In this document: in pieces, positions 1-9,031 of the stretch | Numbering within the stretch: the first letter of the stretch is position 1 | How the letters are laid out: every line of letters starts with the position of its first letter | From: Chelativorans sp. YIM 93263 | GTDB taxonomy: Bacteria; Pseudomonadota; Alphaproteobacteria; Rhizobiales; Rhizobiaceae | Reading direction: 5' to 3' | DNA: 64,000 nt | Assembly (NCBI RefSeq): GCF_028767125.1 | Contig: NZ_JAKCWP010000003.1 | Location: forward strand, 434,001-498,000 | Program-made: the position numbers and the translations under genes | The notes under the pieces: generated by a model | The model's database searches: none | What the model was told of the DNA's origin: nothing | The model's input: only the letters and a program-made list of their open reading frames with translations

Positions 1-17
1 TTGGCGAGCGTTTCCAT
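1..17 (-). CDS. tctA: TctA, tripartite tricarboxylate transporter large subunit (5'-end fragment)
   Basis: Only the first five codons (M-E-T-L-A) are inside the window; the gene continues past the left edge. The ATG at 17-15 lies 3 nt after the tctB stop, and tctA normally follows tctB. The start residues resemble the usual TctA N-terminus. The assignment rests on gene order more than on sequence, so it is tentative. Confidence 0.5.
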
Positions 18-20
18 AGC

Positions 21-467
21 TCACCACCAGAACGGGTCGAGCGAAACGCCGAGCCCGGGAACGAAAAGGAGGTAGCCGGCAATGGCAATGACTGCCGCCG
101 ACAGCAGGGCCGGCATCGCCCGGAACGGCGGGTCGGCGAACGCCGCAAGCACGATCATGCCGAGGGTTGCCGGAATCATACCGATGTGGCGTACCGTGAA
201 GGCGAAGAACAGGATCGACAGGCCGATGGCAATGAGCGGTCGCAATCGGATCTCAAAGACCTCCTCCGGCGCGCGCAACGCCTCGAAGAGCAGACCGACG
301 CCGAAGAGAGCGAGGAGCGTGCCCAGCGCCACCGGCATGAAGCCCGCCCCCATCCGGCGCAGCGACCCCAGTGGATAGTCCATGCCTTTCGCCGCCATGA
401 AGACGCCGAAGGCGAGCACGGTCAGCGCCGCCGCCGTCTCCGGCCAGTTGATGTGTCGTCCCTTCAT
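21..467 (-). CDS. tctB: TctB, small membrane subunit of a tripartite tricarboxylate transporter
   Basis: A 148-residue hydrophobic protein with about four membrane segments (roughly residues 12-30, 40-60, 75-95 and 115-138), the size and layout of the TctB (DUF1468) small subunit. TctB partners the large TctA permease and the periplasmic TctC binding protein in secondary, ion-driven uptake of carboxylates. It starts 20 nt after the carboxylase stop on the same strand and is followed within 3 nt by the start of tctA. The divergent tctC at 4038 completes the system. The small subunit gives no clue to the substrate. Confidence 0.88.
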   Translation of the reverse strand: MKGRHINWPETAAALTVLAFGVFMAAKGMDYPLGSLRRMGAGFMPVALGTLLALFGVGLLFEALRAPEEVFEIRLRPLIAIGLSILFFAFTVRHIGMIPATLGMIVLAAFADPPFRAMPALLSAAVIAIAGYLLFVPGLGVSLDPFWW

Positions 468-487
468 GCCGCCTCCCTATTGTCGCC

Positions 488-3400
488 TTACCAGGCGTCG
501 ACCATGGGTCGTTTGGACTCTTTCGGCAGTCGCGCCCGCGGCACCGCGGCCAATCCCGCCGCCAACAGGCTTCTGGTCTCGGCCGGGTCGATGACAGCGT
601 CGATGCTGAGATAGGGGGCGATATTGACGGCCTTGCCCGCCTCATACATGCCGGCGACGATCTCGCGATAGCGTTCATCGCGCGCCTGCGAATCCGTGAT
701 CGCCTCGAGCTCCTTGCGGAAGCCCAAACGCGCAGCGCCTTCAAGGCCCATGGCGCCAAATTCTCCGGACGGCCAGCTGAGCGTCATCTGGCTGCTTTCG
801 TGAAAGCTGCCGCCGCTCATGGCCATCGCCCCCAGGCCATAAGCCTTGCGCAGGATCACCGTCAGGAAGGGCGTGTTGAGGCTGGCTCCCACCAGGAACA
901 TCCGGCTGAAATGGCGGACATTGGCGCGCGTTTCCGCGTCCGGGCCCACCATAAAGCCGGGCGTGTCGACGAGACTGATGATCGGCAGGTCGTAGGCATC
1001 GCAAAGCTGCATGAAGCGCGCCGCCTTGTCCGCCTCGTCACGATCGAGCGCTCCGCCATTGACGGCGGCAACATTGGCCATGACGCCGCACGGGCGGCCT
1101 TCGATGCGGATAAGCGCCGTCACCAGCGCGGGACCGAACTGGCGGCGCAGTTCAAGCACGCTGTCCTTGTCGGCCACCATCTCTATCAAGGGCCGTACGT
1201 CATAGGCGCGTTTGCGGTCTTCAGGAACCGCGCCGCGCAGCATGCGCTCATCACCCGCCTCCCAATCCTCAAGTGAACCCTGGAAATAGGACAGATACTT
1301 GCGGGCGGCAGCTGTGGCTTCTGCTTCGTCCGCAACGAGGACGTCGATAACCCCGTTCGGCGCCTGCACCGAAACGGGTCCAACCTCTTCCGGCCGGTAA
1401 ACGCCAAGCCCCGCCCCTTCGATCATCGCCGGTCCGCCCATACCGATATTTGCATCCTCGGTGGCTATCACCACGTCGCAGACCCCCAGTACGGCCGCAT
1501 TGCCGGCAAAGCAACGCCCCGAAACGATACCCACCATCGGAGCCACGCCAGACATGCGGGCGAGCTGCCAGAATGTCGGGTTGGCGAGATTCACGCCCGG
1601 GCGGTTATCCGTGTCACCTGGACGGCCGCCGCCGCCCTCGGCATAGATGACGACGGGCAATGCTGACCTTTCTGCCACCCGCAGAAGCCGGTCCGTCTTA
1701 CGATGGCCGATATTGCCCTGGGTGCCCGCAAAGACCGTATAGTCATAGGACATGACCGCCGCACGTGCCCGTTCGGAGCCAAAGATCGAGCCATTGATGG
1801 TGGCAAGCCCCGCCACAAGTCCGTCGGCCGGGCTGATCTGCCGCAGATGCTCTTCCGAATGGCGGCTGCGCTGCGCGGCGACGGCCAGCGCGCCATATTC
1901 GACAAAACTGCCTTGATCGCAGAGATCCGCGATATTCTCGCGCGCGGTACGCTTGCCCTTTGCATGCCGCCGTTTGACGGCTTCGGGCCGGGCGGCGTCG
2001 AAACCCATTTGGCGGCGCTTCAACGCTTCTTCCAGGTCGGGGCGAATACGGTCGGGATCGAAAGCTTCTTCGCGCGTTGCCGTATTAGCGGCGACGTCAG
2101 CCGGCTCCAGTACCACAAGGGCCTCTCCCGCGGCCACCACGGCGTCGACGGGGGCAAGACCGCGAACGTAGCCGGCGATCTTGGAGCTTACCACATGCTC
2201 CATCTTCATCGCCTCGAGAACGGCAACCGGCGCACCCTGCGCCACCGCATCGCCCTCGGCGACGAGCAGGCGCACGAGCACGCCGCCCATCGGGGCAGCC
2301 ACGGCCTCGAACCCAGGCGGCACCGGAATGCCGCCGACCTCGCCGTGCAACGTCTCGGCCTCGCCGGCTCCCATCTGCTGCGGCGGATCCTCCGCCGCGA
2401 CCAGGGTAGCCGCATGCTCGTCGACGAAGCGGGTGGTGATGGCACCACTTCGCACTTCCTGGAGCGCCAGGATCTTGCGCAGAAAGCCCAAATTGGTCGG
2501 CACGCCGTCGACGCGGAACTCCGCCAGAGACCGGTCGAGGCGCGTCAGGGCCTGCACCCAGTCCTTCCCGCGCACGATGACCTTGGCGAGCAGGGAATCG
2601 TAATGTGGCGACAAGTTCAGGCCGCGATAGCCCCCGCCGTCCACACGCACCCCCGGGCCTCCGGGTGTCTCGTAGGCGTTGATGCGCCCGGAGGCCATGC
2701 GGGCACTGCCGTCGGGACTCATTACTTCCGCATTGATGCGCGCCTGGACAGCGATGCAGCGTGGCTCGGGAATCGCCTCTTGCTCAAGGCCAAGTTCTTC
2801 AAGGCTGTCACCGGCGCATACGCGAATCTGCGCAGCCACGAGATCGAGGCCCGTCAGTTCTTCCGTAACCGTGTGCTCGACCTGAATGCGCGGATTGACC
2901 TCAATGAATGCGTAGTCTCCTCGATTGAGGTCAACCAGGAATTCCATCGTGGCAAGGCCGCGATAGCCGACTTCGGCTGCGATCCGGCATGCGTCCTGCA
3001 GCATGGCGTCGCGCATCGTGCGGTCGATCCACGGGCTTGGCGCGATTTCAAGCAGCTTTTGGTTGCGGCGCTGCAGCGTGCATTCGCGCTCCCACAGATG
3101 AACGACGCCACCCTGCCCATCGCCCAGTATCTGCACTTCTACGTGGCGCGCCCGCTCGATCAGGCGCTCGACATAAAGCGCGCCATCGCCGAAGGCGCTG
3201 CGTGCCTCGTTGCGACAACTCTCCAGCGCTGCCGGCAACTCCGCCGCGTTCCGCACCACCCGGATGCCCCGCCCGCCGCCGCCAGCGACGGCCTTGATCA
3301 TAATCGCGGTGCCGCGCGGCTGAGCCTCGAAAAAGGCAGTTGCGCTCTCAAGAGTGGATACGTCATCGGCGCCGTCGACCACCGGGACGCCAAGTCGCCG

Positions 3401-3781
3401 CGCCAGGTCCCGCGCACGTGCTTTATCGCCCAGTTCCCGCAAGGCCGCCGCGTCCGGACCAATGAAGAGGATGCCTTCCTCCTGGCATCGGGCGGCAAAC
3501 GCCGCGTTCTCGGACAGAAAACCATAGCCCGGATGAACCATGTCACAACCGGACCGCTTCGCAGCCTCGATCACCGCATCGATGTCCAGATACGCGGCCG
3601 CGCCTCGACCCGGCAGCAAAACAGCCTCATCGGTGCTATGAACATGCCGCGAGGCGGCGTCATCCTCAGGATGGATTGCGCAGGTGTAGAGGCCGAGATC
3701 CGCGGCCGTGCGCGCTAGACGGATAGCGATTTCGCCTCGATTGGCGATTAGCATGCGGCTGGACGTGAATTCGCTCGTCAT
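488..3781 (-). CDS. Single-chain biotin-dependent acyl-CoA carboxylase (BC-BCCP-CT fusion)
   Basis: This 1097-residue protein carries all three parts of a biotin carboxylase system. An N-terminal biotin carboxylase domain (about residues 8-450) begins with MLIANRGEIAIR and has a glycine-rich ATP-grasp loop (GGGGRGIRVV). A biotinyl domain follows, with the acceptor motif EAMKMEH and the biotinylated lysine at about 526. A carboxyltransferase domain (about 590-1090) has the glycine-rich segments typical of acyl-CoA carboxylases. It would use ATP and bicarbonate to carboxylate an acyl-CoA in the cytoplasm. I chose the ATG at 3781: the frame opens upstream at a TTG (3841), but the strong Shine-Dalgarno there serves a short leader ORF whose stop overlaps this ATG. 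Neighbours are TTT genes and, across the promoter, an acyl-CoA synthetase. The acyl substrate cannot be read from sequence. Confidence 0.9.
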   Translation of the reverse strand: MTSEFTSSRMLIANRGEIAIRLARTAADLGLYTCAIHPEDDAASRHVHSTDEAVLLPGRGAAAYLDIDAVIEAAKRSGCDMVHPGYGFLSENAAFAARCQEEGILFIGPDAAALRELGDKARARDLARRLGVPVVDGADDVSTLESATAFFEAQPRGTAIMIKAVAGGGGRGIRVVRNAAELPAALESCRNEARSAFGDGALYVERLIERARHVEVQILGDGQGGVVHLWERECTLQRRNQKLLEIAPSPWIDRTMRDAMLQDACRIAAEVGYRGLATMEFLVDLNRGDYAFIEVNPRIQVEHTVTEELTGLDLVAAQIRVCAGDSLEELGLEQEAIPEPRCIAVQARINAEVMSPDGSARMASGRINAYETPGGPGVRVDGGGYRGLNLSPHYDSLLAKVIVRGKDWVQALTRLDRSLAEFRVDGVPTNLGFLRKILALQEVRSGAITTRFVDEHAATLVAAEDPPQQMGAGEAETLHGEVGGIPVPPGFEAVAAPMGGVLVRLLVAEGDAVAQGAPVAVLEAMKMEHVVSSKIAGYVRGLAPVDAVVAAGEALVVLEPADVAANTATREEAFDPDRIRPDLEEALKRRQMGFDAARPEAVKRRHAKGKRTARENIADLCDQGSFVEYGALAVAAQRSRHSEEHLRQISPADGLVAGLATINGSIFGSERARAAVMSYDYTVFAGTQGNIGHRKTDRLLRVAERSALPVVIYAEGGGGRPGDTDNRPGVNLANPTFWQLARMSGVAPMVGIVSGRCFAGNAAVLGVCDVVIATEDANIGMGGPAMIEGAGLGVYRPEEVGPVSVQAPNGVIDVLVADEAEATAAARKYLSYFQGSLEDWEAGDERMLRGAVPEDRKRAYDVRPLIEMVADKDSVLELRRQFGPALVTALIRIEGRPCGVMANVAAVNGGALDRDEADKAARFMQLCDAYDLPIISLVDTPGFMVGPDAETRANVRHFSRMFLVGASLNTPFLTVILRKAYGLGAMAMSGGSFHESSQMTLSWPSGEFGAMGLEGAARLGFRKELEAITDSQARDERYREIVAGMYEAGKAVNIAPYLSIDAVIDPAETRSLLAAGLAAVPRARLPKESKRPMVDAW

Positions 3782-3831
3782 GCAGCCGTGCGCCCCGCGC
3801 CATCCCCGCAGAACGTTCCATTCATGTCCAT
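3778..3831 (-). CDS. 17-residue leader peptide coupled to the carboxylase gene
   Basis: A short ORF (MDMNGTFCGDGAGRTAA) begins at an ATG with AAGGAGG just 5' of it; a second in-frame ATG at 3825 has better spacing. Its TGA overlaps the carboxylase ATG as ATGA. The carboxylase start has no good ribosome site of its own, so translation of the leader would load ribosomes onto it. The peptide has no resemblance to amino-acid attenuator leaders. Only the reading frame and overlap are seen; translation is inferred. Confidence 0.5.
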   Translation of the reverse strand: MDMNGTFCGDGAGRTAA

Positions 3832-3856
3832 CCTCCTTCAATTCGTTCTCTCTGAA

Positions 3857-3885
3857 AGAACATATGTTCTAACTTGAGATCAAGT
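3857..3885. promoter_or_regulatory. Two adjacent palindromes between the carboxylase and tctC
   Basis: AGAACATATGTTCT (3857-3870) is a perfect 14-bp palindrome. It is followed one base later by ACTTGA-GA-TCAAGT (3872-3885), a perfect inverted repeat. Both lie just upstream of the carboxylase leader, in the 200-bp divergent promoter region. They are good operator candidates for a dimeric regulator; no regulator gene is adjacent inside the window. Confidence 0.5.
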
Positions 3886-4037
3886 CCTTTTCTGCCGATC
3901 GGCTGTGAATTTGCCACCAGCTGAATGCAGACCGCCCCAAAAATTCCGCGAGGGCATTGCAAAATTTATTATTTGGTGCTCAGAATAGAACACATGGGCT
4001 ATGTAACAGACCATTTTTCTTGAAAGGGAGGAACTCC

Positions 4038-5018
4038 ATGCAGAAATTACGACCACTCGCCCTCGCGCTTATGCTCGGCCTTGGTTACGGCAACTCGGCA
4101 CAGGCGCAGGACTGGCCCAGCGAACCGATCAAGATCATCGTCGGCTTCAGCGCCGGCAGCTCGATCGATTCCGTCGCTCGAATCGTCGGCGAGAACCTGA
4201 CGAAGTCCCTGGGTCAGCCTGTCGTCGTTGAGAACAGGACCGGCGCCAACGGCATGCTGGCCGCTACGGCGGTGGCTCAGGCCGAGTCTGACGGGCACAC
4301 CATACTGTTTTCGAACTCCAGCTCGATCACCGTGAACCCCACATTGTTCAACGATATACAGTACCAACCCCTGGAGGACTTCGAGCCGGTAACCAAGGTG
4401 GTGGCCACTCCCTTCATTCTGGTGACGAATCCCGAGAACGAGCGCACGGCCGGCGTTACCGATGTCGCCTCCCTCGTCGAACTGGCCCGCGAGAAACCGG
4501 ACGAGCTCTCCTACGGTTCGGCCGGCATCGGCAATCTCATCCACATCGCGACGGAGCTGCTGTCGCAGCAGGCCGATGTGAAGATGACGCACATCCCGTA
4601 CAAGGGCGCTGCGCCGATGGAAGTGGGTCTCTTGGGCGGCGAAATCGACCTCGCCTTCGACACGCCCGCCGGTGTTCCGCAGATCGAGGCCGGCAAGCTG
4701 ACGGCACTTGCCGTTTCCGGCCCCGACCGCTGGCCGGGCCTGCCTGATACGCCGACAATGATGGAAGCGGGATACCCGGATTTCGACGTTACCTTCTGGA
4801 CCGGCGTTTTCGTGCCGGACGGCACCGACCCGGCAATTGTGAAGGCGCTGTATGACGCCATCGTCGCTGCGACGGAAGATCCGGCGACGCGGGAGAAACT
4901 CGAAATGCAGGGTCGCCCCGTCGTTCCGACGCCCGAAGAGTTCCGCGCCCAGATCGCCGAGGAAACCGAGGTTGCAGCGCAGACCATCGAGGCCGCCGGC
5001 ATCGTCGTCGAGCAATAG
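4038..5018 (+). CDS. tctC: TctC/Bug-family periplasmic solute-binding protein
   Basis: A 326-residue secreted protein with a classical signal peptide (about residues 1-23, ending AQAQD), followed by the Bug-family start PIKIIVGFSAGSSIDSVAR and the internal motif HIPYKGAAPMEVGLLGG. Bug proteins bind carboxylates and present them to TctAB. The start at 4038 follows GGGAGG at the right distance; an upstream in-frame ATG at 3957 would put 27 polar residues before the signal peptide and is rejected. It is divergent from the carboxylase-tctB-tctA genes and is followed by a strong hairpin and then an acyl-CoA synthetase on the same strand, so the ligand is probably a carboxylate that is later activated to a CoA ester. 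Confidence 0.9.
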   Translation: MQKLRPLALALMLGLGYGNSAQAQDWPSEPIKIIVGFSAGSSIDSVARIVGENLTKSLGQPVVVENRTGANGMLAATAVAQAESDGHTILFSNSSSITVNPTLFNDIQYQPLEDFEPVTKVVATPFILVTNPENERTAGVTDVASLVELAREKPDELSYGSAGIGNLIHIATELLSQQADVKMTHIPYKGAAPMEVGLLGGEIDLAFDTPAGVPQIEAGKLTALAVSGPDRWPGLPDTPTMMEAGYPDFDVTFWTGVFVPDGTDPAIVKALYDAIVAATEDPATREKLEMQGRPVVPTPEEFRAQIAEETEVAAQTIEAAGIVVEQ

Positions 5019-5030
5019 CGTAAAAGAATA

Positions 5031-5059
5031 GCACCGGGCCGCCCCTCGCGGCCCGGTGC
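5031..5059 (+). terminator. Perfect 12-bp hairpin between tctC and the acyl-CoA synthetase
   Basis: GCACCGGGCCGC (5031-5042), loop CCCTC, and GCGGCCCGGTGC (5048-5059) form a perfect stem 12 nt after the tctC stop and 26 nt before the next start. The following bases are only mildly T-rich (CGTCTTCGTT), so it may be a partial terminator or an mRNA 3'-end stabiliser that raises tctC over the downstream gene. Confidence 0.7.
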
Positions 5060-5084
5060 GTCTTCGTTACTTCGCAGGATAGCC

Positions 5085-7271
5085 ATGAATCACGATCCCG
5101 TCCAAAGCGCCGAGCGTCTCGCCCGGCTGTTCTCGCCCAGGTCCATCGCCATCGTCGGAGCCTCGGCCAACAAAAGTTCCTTCGGCGCACGCTTCATGGC
5201 CAACCTTGCGGGCTTCGAGGGGCGCCTGCACCTGGTCAACCCGCGTTATGACGACATCGACGGCATGCCGTGCAGCCGCTCGCTGCGGGATCTGCCCGAG
5301 GCGCCCGATTGCGTCATTGTGGCAACCGGTCTGGCGACCGTAGAGGCGATCTTCGAAGATTGCATCGCTGTCGGCGCAGGCGGCGTCGTGATGATTGCAT
5401 CGGGCTTTGCCGAGACCGGCGAGGCGGACACGGCCGCGATCCAGGACCGACTCGCCACCCGCGCCGCCGAGAGCGGCGTGCCTCTGCTCGGGCCCAACGC
5501 GATCGGTTTCGTCAATTTCTCTTCTCGCGCCGGAGCCACCTTCCTGACGGGCCTCGATTTCGAGCGCGGCTTCGACCGCGCGCCGGAGGATCGCCGCATA
5601 GGGCTTGTCAGTCAGTCCGGTGCACTCGGCCTGTCATTGGCCCAGGCGATGAACCGGGGTGTCTTCTTCAGCCATGTTCTGTCGTGCGGCAATTCGGCGG
5701 ATGTCGATCTCGCCGATTGTGCCAACTTCCTGGTCGACGACCCGGCCTGCAAGGTCATCGTCTGCCTGCTGGAGGGCCTCACCGCGCCGCGCCGCCTGGA
5801 GGAAGTCACACGGCGTGCCACCGCCGCCGGCAAACCCATTATCCTGTGCAAGATGGCGCATGGAGACACGGGCGCCCAGGCGGCCGCCTCCCATACCGGC
5901 AGCCTCGCTGGCTCCCACGCCGCCTACCGCTCAATGATCGAGCGGGCCGGCGGCATCGTGATCGACGCTTTCGAGGACCTTCTGGAAACGGCCTGCTTCC
6001 TCTCCAAAGTGGATGCGCCGACCGGCGACGGTGCCATGGTCATCGCCACCTCAGGCGGCGCCGCGATCCTGTCCGCAGACGCCGCCGAAGCGGCCGGCGT
6101 TCCGCTTCCCCAGCCAGACAGTGCGGTGCGCGACACCCTGCGCGCCCATATTCCCTCCTTCGGCAGTGCGCGCAATCCCGCCGACGTCACCGCCGAGGTG
6201 GTCAACAATGTGGAATCCCTCACCGCCTGCGTGCGCACGGTGCTCGACGAGGACGGCTATGCTGCCCTGGTGGTCCCGCACCCGCTGGCCTACGAGACAG
6301 CTTATCCCCGCATCGAGCTCCTTGATCGGCTTGGCCGGGAGGCAGGCAAAGTGATTTCGCTGGTCTGGCTGTCGGGTTGGCTGGAGGGACCTGGCGCGCG
6401 GGAGATCGAAATTGCCCGCAACCTCGCCCTGTTCCGCTCCATGGACCGCTGTTTCGAGACCATCCGCATCTGGACCGACTGGCACCGACGCCGCGCACAG
6501 TTGCAGACCACCGCCTCGGTCCGCGTCAGCGTTGATGAAGCGGGACGCGAAGTTGCCACGGCGCTTGCCGCATCGCCGCACCGCACGATTGCCGAACGCG
6601 AAGCCAAAGCGCTTCTGGCCGCGTATGGAGTGCCGGTGACGACGGACTGGCGCGCGACCTCCGCCGAGGCAGCGCGGCAGGCGGTGGTCGAAATGGGCGG
6701 CAGGCTGGTCATGAAGATCGACAGTCCCGACATCGCCCACAAGACCGAAGTTGGCGGGATCGCCCTCAATCTCGACACACCGGAAGCCGTTGCCGCCGCT
6801 TACGAGCAGATGATGGACGACGTTTCCCGCAATGCCCCCGATGCCGCCATCGACGGTGTAATCTTACAACGCATGATCCCCGAAGGCATAGAGATCGTCG
6901 TCGGTGCGCGCATTGATCCCGCCTTCGGACCCCTTGTTCTTGTGGGGCTCGGCGGCGTGATGGTCGAACTGCTGGCCGACAGCGTGACCGCCCCTGCACC
7001 CGTAACCCCCGACCAGGCCTTACGCATGCTGGAGAACCTGCGCGGCGCCAAACTGCTCGACGGCTTCCGCGGCCTTCCCGCCGTAGATCGCCAAGCCCTG
7101 GCAGACATCATCGCACGCGTCTCTGAATTTGCCGCAGACCACGCGAACCAGCTGGCGGAACTCGACCTGAACCCCCTCATCTGCCGCGGCAGCGACATCA
7201 TTGCCGCGGACGCGCTTATCGTGCTCGCCGATCGAACGGGGTCGCGGCAGCATCATGCCGCTGCCGAATGA
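5085..7271 (+). CDS. NDP-forming acyl-CoA synthetase (acetate-CoA ligase family)
   Basis: This 728-residue protein has the fused layout of NDP-forming acyl-CoA synthetases: an N-terminal CoA-binding Rossmann domain (starting around SIAIVGASANKSSFGARF), succinyl-CoA-ligase-like flavodoxin domains, and a C-terminal ATP-grasp domain (about residues 500-720, with KIDSPDIAHKTEVGGI). The phosphohistidine motif SHTGSLAG is present with the histidine at about 270. The enzyme makes acyl-CoA from a free acid, CoA and ATP, or the reverse. Its place behind tctC and opposite a biotin carboxylase suggests that it activates the imported acid. The lack of an N-acetyltransferase domain separates it from Pat-type protein acetylases. 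Confidence 0.88.
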   Translation: MNHDPVQSAERLARLFSPRSIAIVGASANKSSFGARFMANLAGFEGRLHLVNPRYDDIDGMPCSRSLRDLPEAPDCVIVATGLATVEAIFEDCIAVGAGGVVMIASGFAETGEADTAAIQDRLATRAAESGVPLLGPNAIGFVNFSSRAGATFLTGLDFERGFDRAPEDRRIGLVSQSGALGLSLAQAMNRGVFFSHVLSCGNSADVDLADCANFLVDDPACKVIVCLLEGLTAPRRLEEVTRRATAAGKPIILCKMAHGDTGAQAAASHTGSLAGSHAAYRSMIERAGGIVIDAFEDLLETACFLSKVDAPTGDGAMVIATSGGAAILSADAAEAAGVPLPQPDSAVRDTLRAHIPSFGSARNPADVTAEVVNNVESLTACVRTVLDEDGYAALVVPHPLAYETAYPRIELLDRLGREAGKVISLVWLSGWLEGPGAREIEIARNLALFRSMDRCFETIRIWTDWHRRRAQLQTTASVRVSVDEAGREVATALAASPHRTIAEREAKALLAAYGVPVTTDWRATSAEAARQAVVEMGGRLVMKIDSPDIAHKTEVGGIALNLDTPEAVAAAYEQMMDDVSRNAPDAAIDGVILQRMIPEGIEIVVGARIDPAFGPLVLVGLGGVMVELLADSVTAPAPVTPDQALRMLENLRGAKLLDGFRGLPAVDRQALADIIARVSEFAADHANQLAELDLNPLICRGSDIIAADALIVLADRTGSRQHHAAAE

Positions 7272-7308
7272 ATAAGCCCGTCCTGCCGGCAAATGGCCCG
7301 GAAAAACT

Positions 7309-9021
7309 CTACGTGGCTACGTGCCAGGGTACCGCGCCGGGGGCATAGCGGCGGCCAAAGAGTTCGAAGAGCAAAGCCAGCAGCACGGTGACCGCCACGA
7401 TGACCGTCGCCAGCGCGGCAGCGGCAGGGGAATTGCCCTCGTATTGCAGGAAGAAGACCATGATTCCGAGGGTCTCGTGGCCAGTCGACCAGAGAAGCGC
7501 CGACAGGGTTAGTTCATTGAATGCGGTCATGAAGATGAGCATGGCGCCCGCCACCGCAGCGGGCGCCACAAGGGGCGCGCCGATGGCGAGGAGGCGCCGC
7601 ATTGGGCGAGCGCCGGCGATGGCCGCGGCTTCATCGAGACCGGTTTCGAGCGTTGCGAAGGCGGCATTGATCGGGCGCAGAGCGAGAAGGAGAAAGCGGG
7701 CGAGATAGGCAATCAGCAGAATCCAGATCGTGCCGTAAAGCGAAAAACCGAGGAGGGGCAGCGGCGGCAGGAACACGAGGATGATACCGACGGCGAGAAC
7801 CGTCCCGGGGACGGCATAAGGCGCATCGGCGGCTGCATCGAGGAATCGGGCGACGGGCAATTGGCGGACGGTCGAAAAATAGGCCAAGGGGATGGCCGCA
7901 AGCGCCGAAAGGATGGCGGCGGCGGCCGCGAGGGTGAAGCTGTTGGCGAAGGCACGGCGCGTGCCTGCACTTTCGAACAGGACGAAGGAGAAGTTCTCGA
8001 GCGACATCGTCTCAAAGCTGAGCTTGACGCCCAGTGCAGGAACGAGCGCGCGGGAAACGAGCGCAATCAGCGGAAGGATCGAGAAAAAGAGTGTAGCCGT
8101 CCAGACGAGCGCGCTCACGGTCAGACGATGGCGGCCGAGCGCGAAGCTGCGCAGTGCGGGGCCGATGCGCGTCTGGACGGTGCGGCTGCGGGTTTCGAAC
8201 ACGATACGGATAACGATACCGAGAATGGAAAGGCCTACGAGGAGGTAGGCGATTGCGGCGACCTCGCCGAGGACCGAAGGGCCAAAGCCATTGAGACGCT
8301 GGTAGATGAGCGTCGTTAAGACCGTGACGCGGCCGGGGATGCCCAGAAGCGCGGGCACTCCGAAGTTGCCGATGGCCGAGACATAGGCGAGCGCACCCCC
8401 GGCAATGATCGCCGGCAACAGGAGCGGAACAACAACCGAGCGGACGATTCGCCAGGACCCGACACCACCAATGCGGGCGGCTTCCACGAGGTCGTTGGAA
8501 AGACCGCTTGCGGCAGCCGTAACCGCGAGGAAGACCAGTGGGGCGTGCTCGAGTCCCATCACCCAGATGATGCCGCCCATCGAATAGAGCGGGTTCGTCG
8601 TGCCCGGCGGCGGGGCGAGACCGAGTAGCTGAAGGATTACGCTCGAGGGACCAAGGAGTTCGATCCACGCCAGTGCCGAAATCTGCGGCGGGATCAGCAT
8701 GGGGAGCATGGCGAGGAAGACGATCGCCTTGCGCCCCCATATGTCGGTGAGCCGAACGAAAAGCGCAAAGGCAACGCCTACGACGACCGAAACGCAGGTA
8801 CTCAGCGAAGCGATGAGCACTGTGTTTGCGAGCGCGCGACCGACCGAACGGCTGCCCCAAGTATCACGCGCAAGGCCGAAGATCTGCCCCTCCTCGCCCG
8901 GCGCGAGGCCCTCGAGAAGCAGGCGCGCGAGCGGGATGACGACGACAACGACGACGTAAAGCAGAAGTCCGGCAAGAACGAACGTCTCGCCGGACGGGAT
9001 ACGCCTTAGAGTTGATGCCAT
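7309..9021 (-). CDS. ABC importer permease, ferric-iron (FbpB) type, two fused permease units
   Basis: A 570-residue membrane protein made of two binding-protein-dependent permease units of about 280 residues each, with some twelve membrane segments. EAA-like loops are visible in both halves (around EAARIGGVGSWRIVRSVVVP and EAAAIAGARPMRRL). Such double permeases are typical of the Fe3+/thiamine/phosphonate subclass. The frame opens at a TTG (9024), but the adjacent ATG at 9021 is the more likely start. It lies 10 nt after the binding-protein stop, in the order ATPase, binding protein, permease. The substrate is uncertain within the subclass. Confidence 0.85.
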   Translation of the reverse strand: MASTLRRIPSGETFVLAGLLLYVVVVVVIPLARLLLEGLAPGEEGQIFGLARDTWGSRSVGRALANTVLIASLSTCVSVVVGVAFALFVRLTDIWGRKAIVFLAMLPMLIPPQISALAWIELLGPSSVILQLLGLAPPPGTTNPLYSMGGIIWVMGLEHAPLVFLAVTAAASGLSNDLVEAARIGGVGSWRIVRSVVVPLLLPAIIAGGALAYVSAIGNFGVPALLGIPGRVTVLTTLIYQRLNGFGPSVLGEVAAIAYLLVGLSILGIVIRIVFETRSRTVQTRIGPALRSFALGRHRLTVSALVWTATLFFSILPLIALVSRALVPALGVKLSFETMSLENFSFVLFESAGTRRAFANSFTLAAAAAILSALAAIPLAYFSTVRQLPVARFLDAAADAPYAVPGTVLAVGIILVFLPPLPLLGFSLYGTIWILLIAYLARFLLLALRPINAAFATLETGLDEAAAIAGARPMRRLLAIGAPLVAPAAVAGAMLIFMTAFNELTLSALLWSTGHETLGIMVFFLQYEGNSPAAAALATVIVAVTVLLALLFELFGRRYAPGAVPWHVAT

Positions 9022-9031
9022 CAACGCGCTG

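Noticed and set aside
1703-3718. 671-residue open frame on the plus strand
   Set aside because: It is fully antisense to the biotin carboxylase gene, has no family motifs and is a high-GC shadow.
3782-3841. TTG-initiated N-terminal extension of the carboxylase
   Set aside because: The ribosome site near 3835 fits the short leader ORF in another frame, and the extra residues precede the conserved family start.
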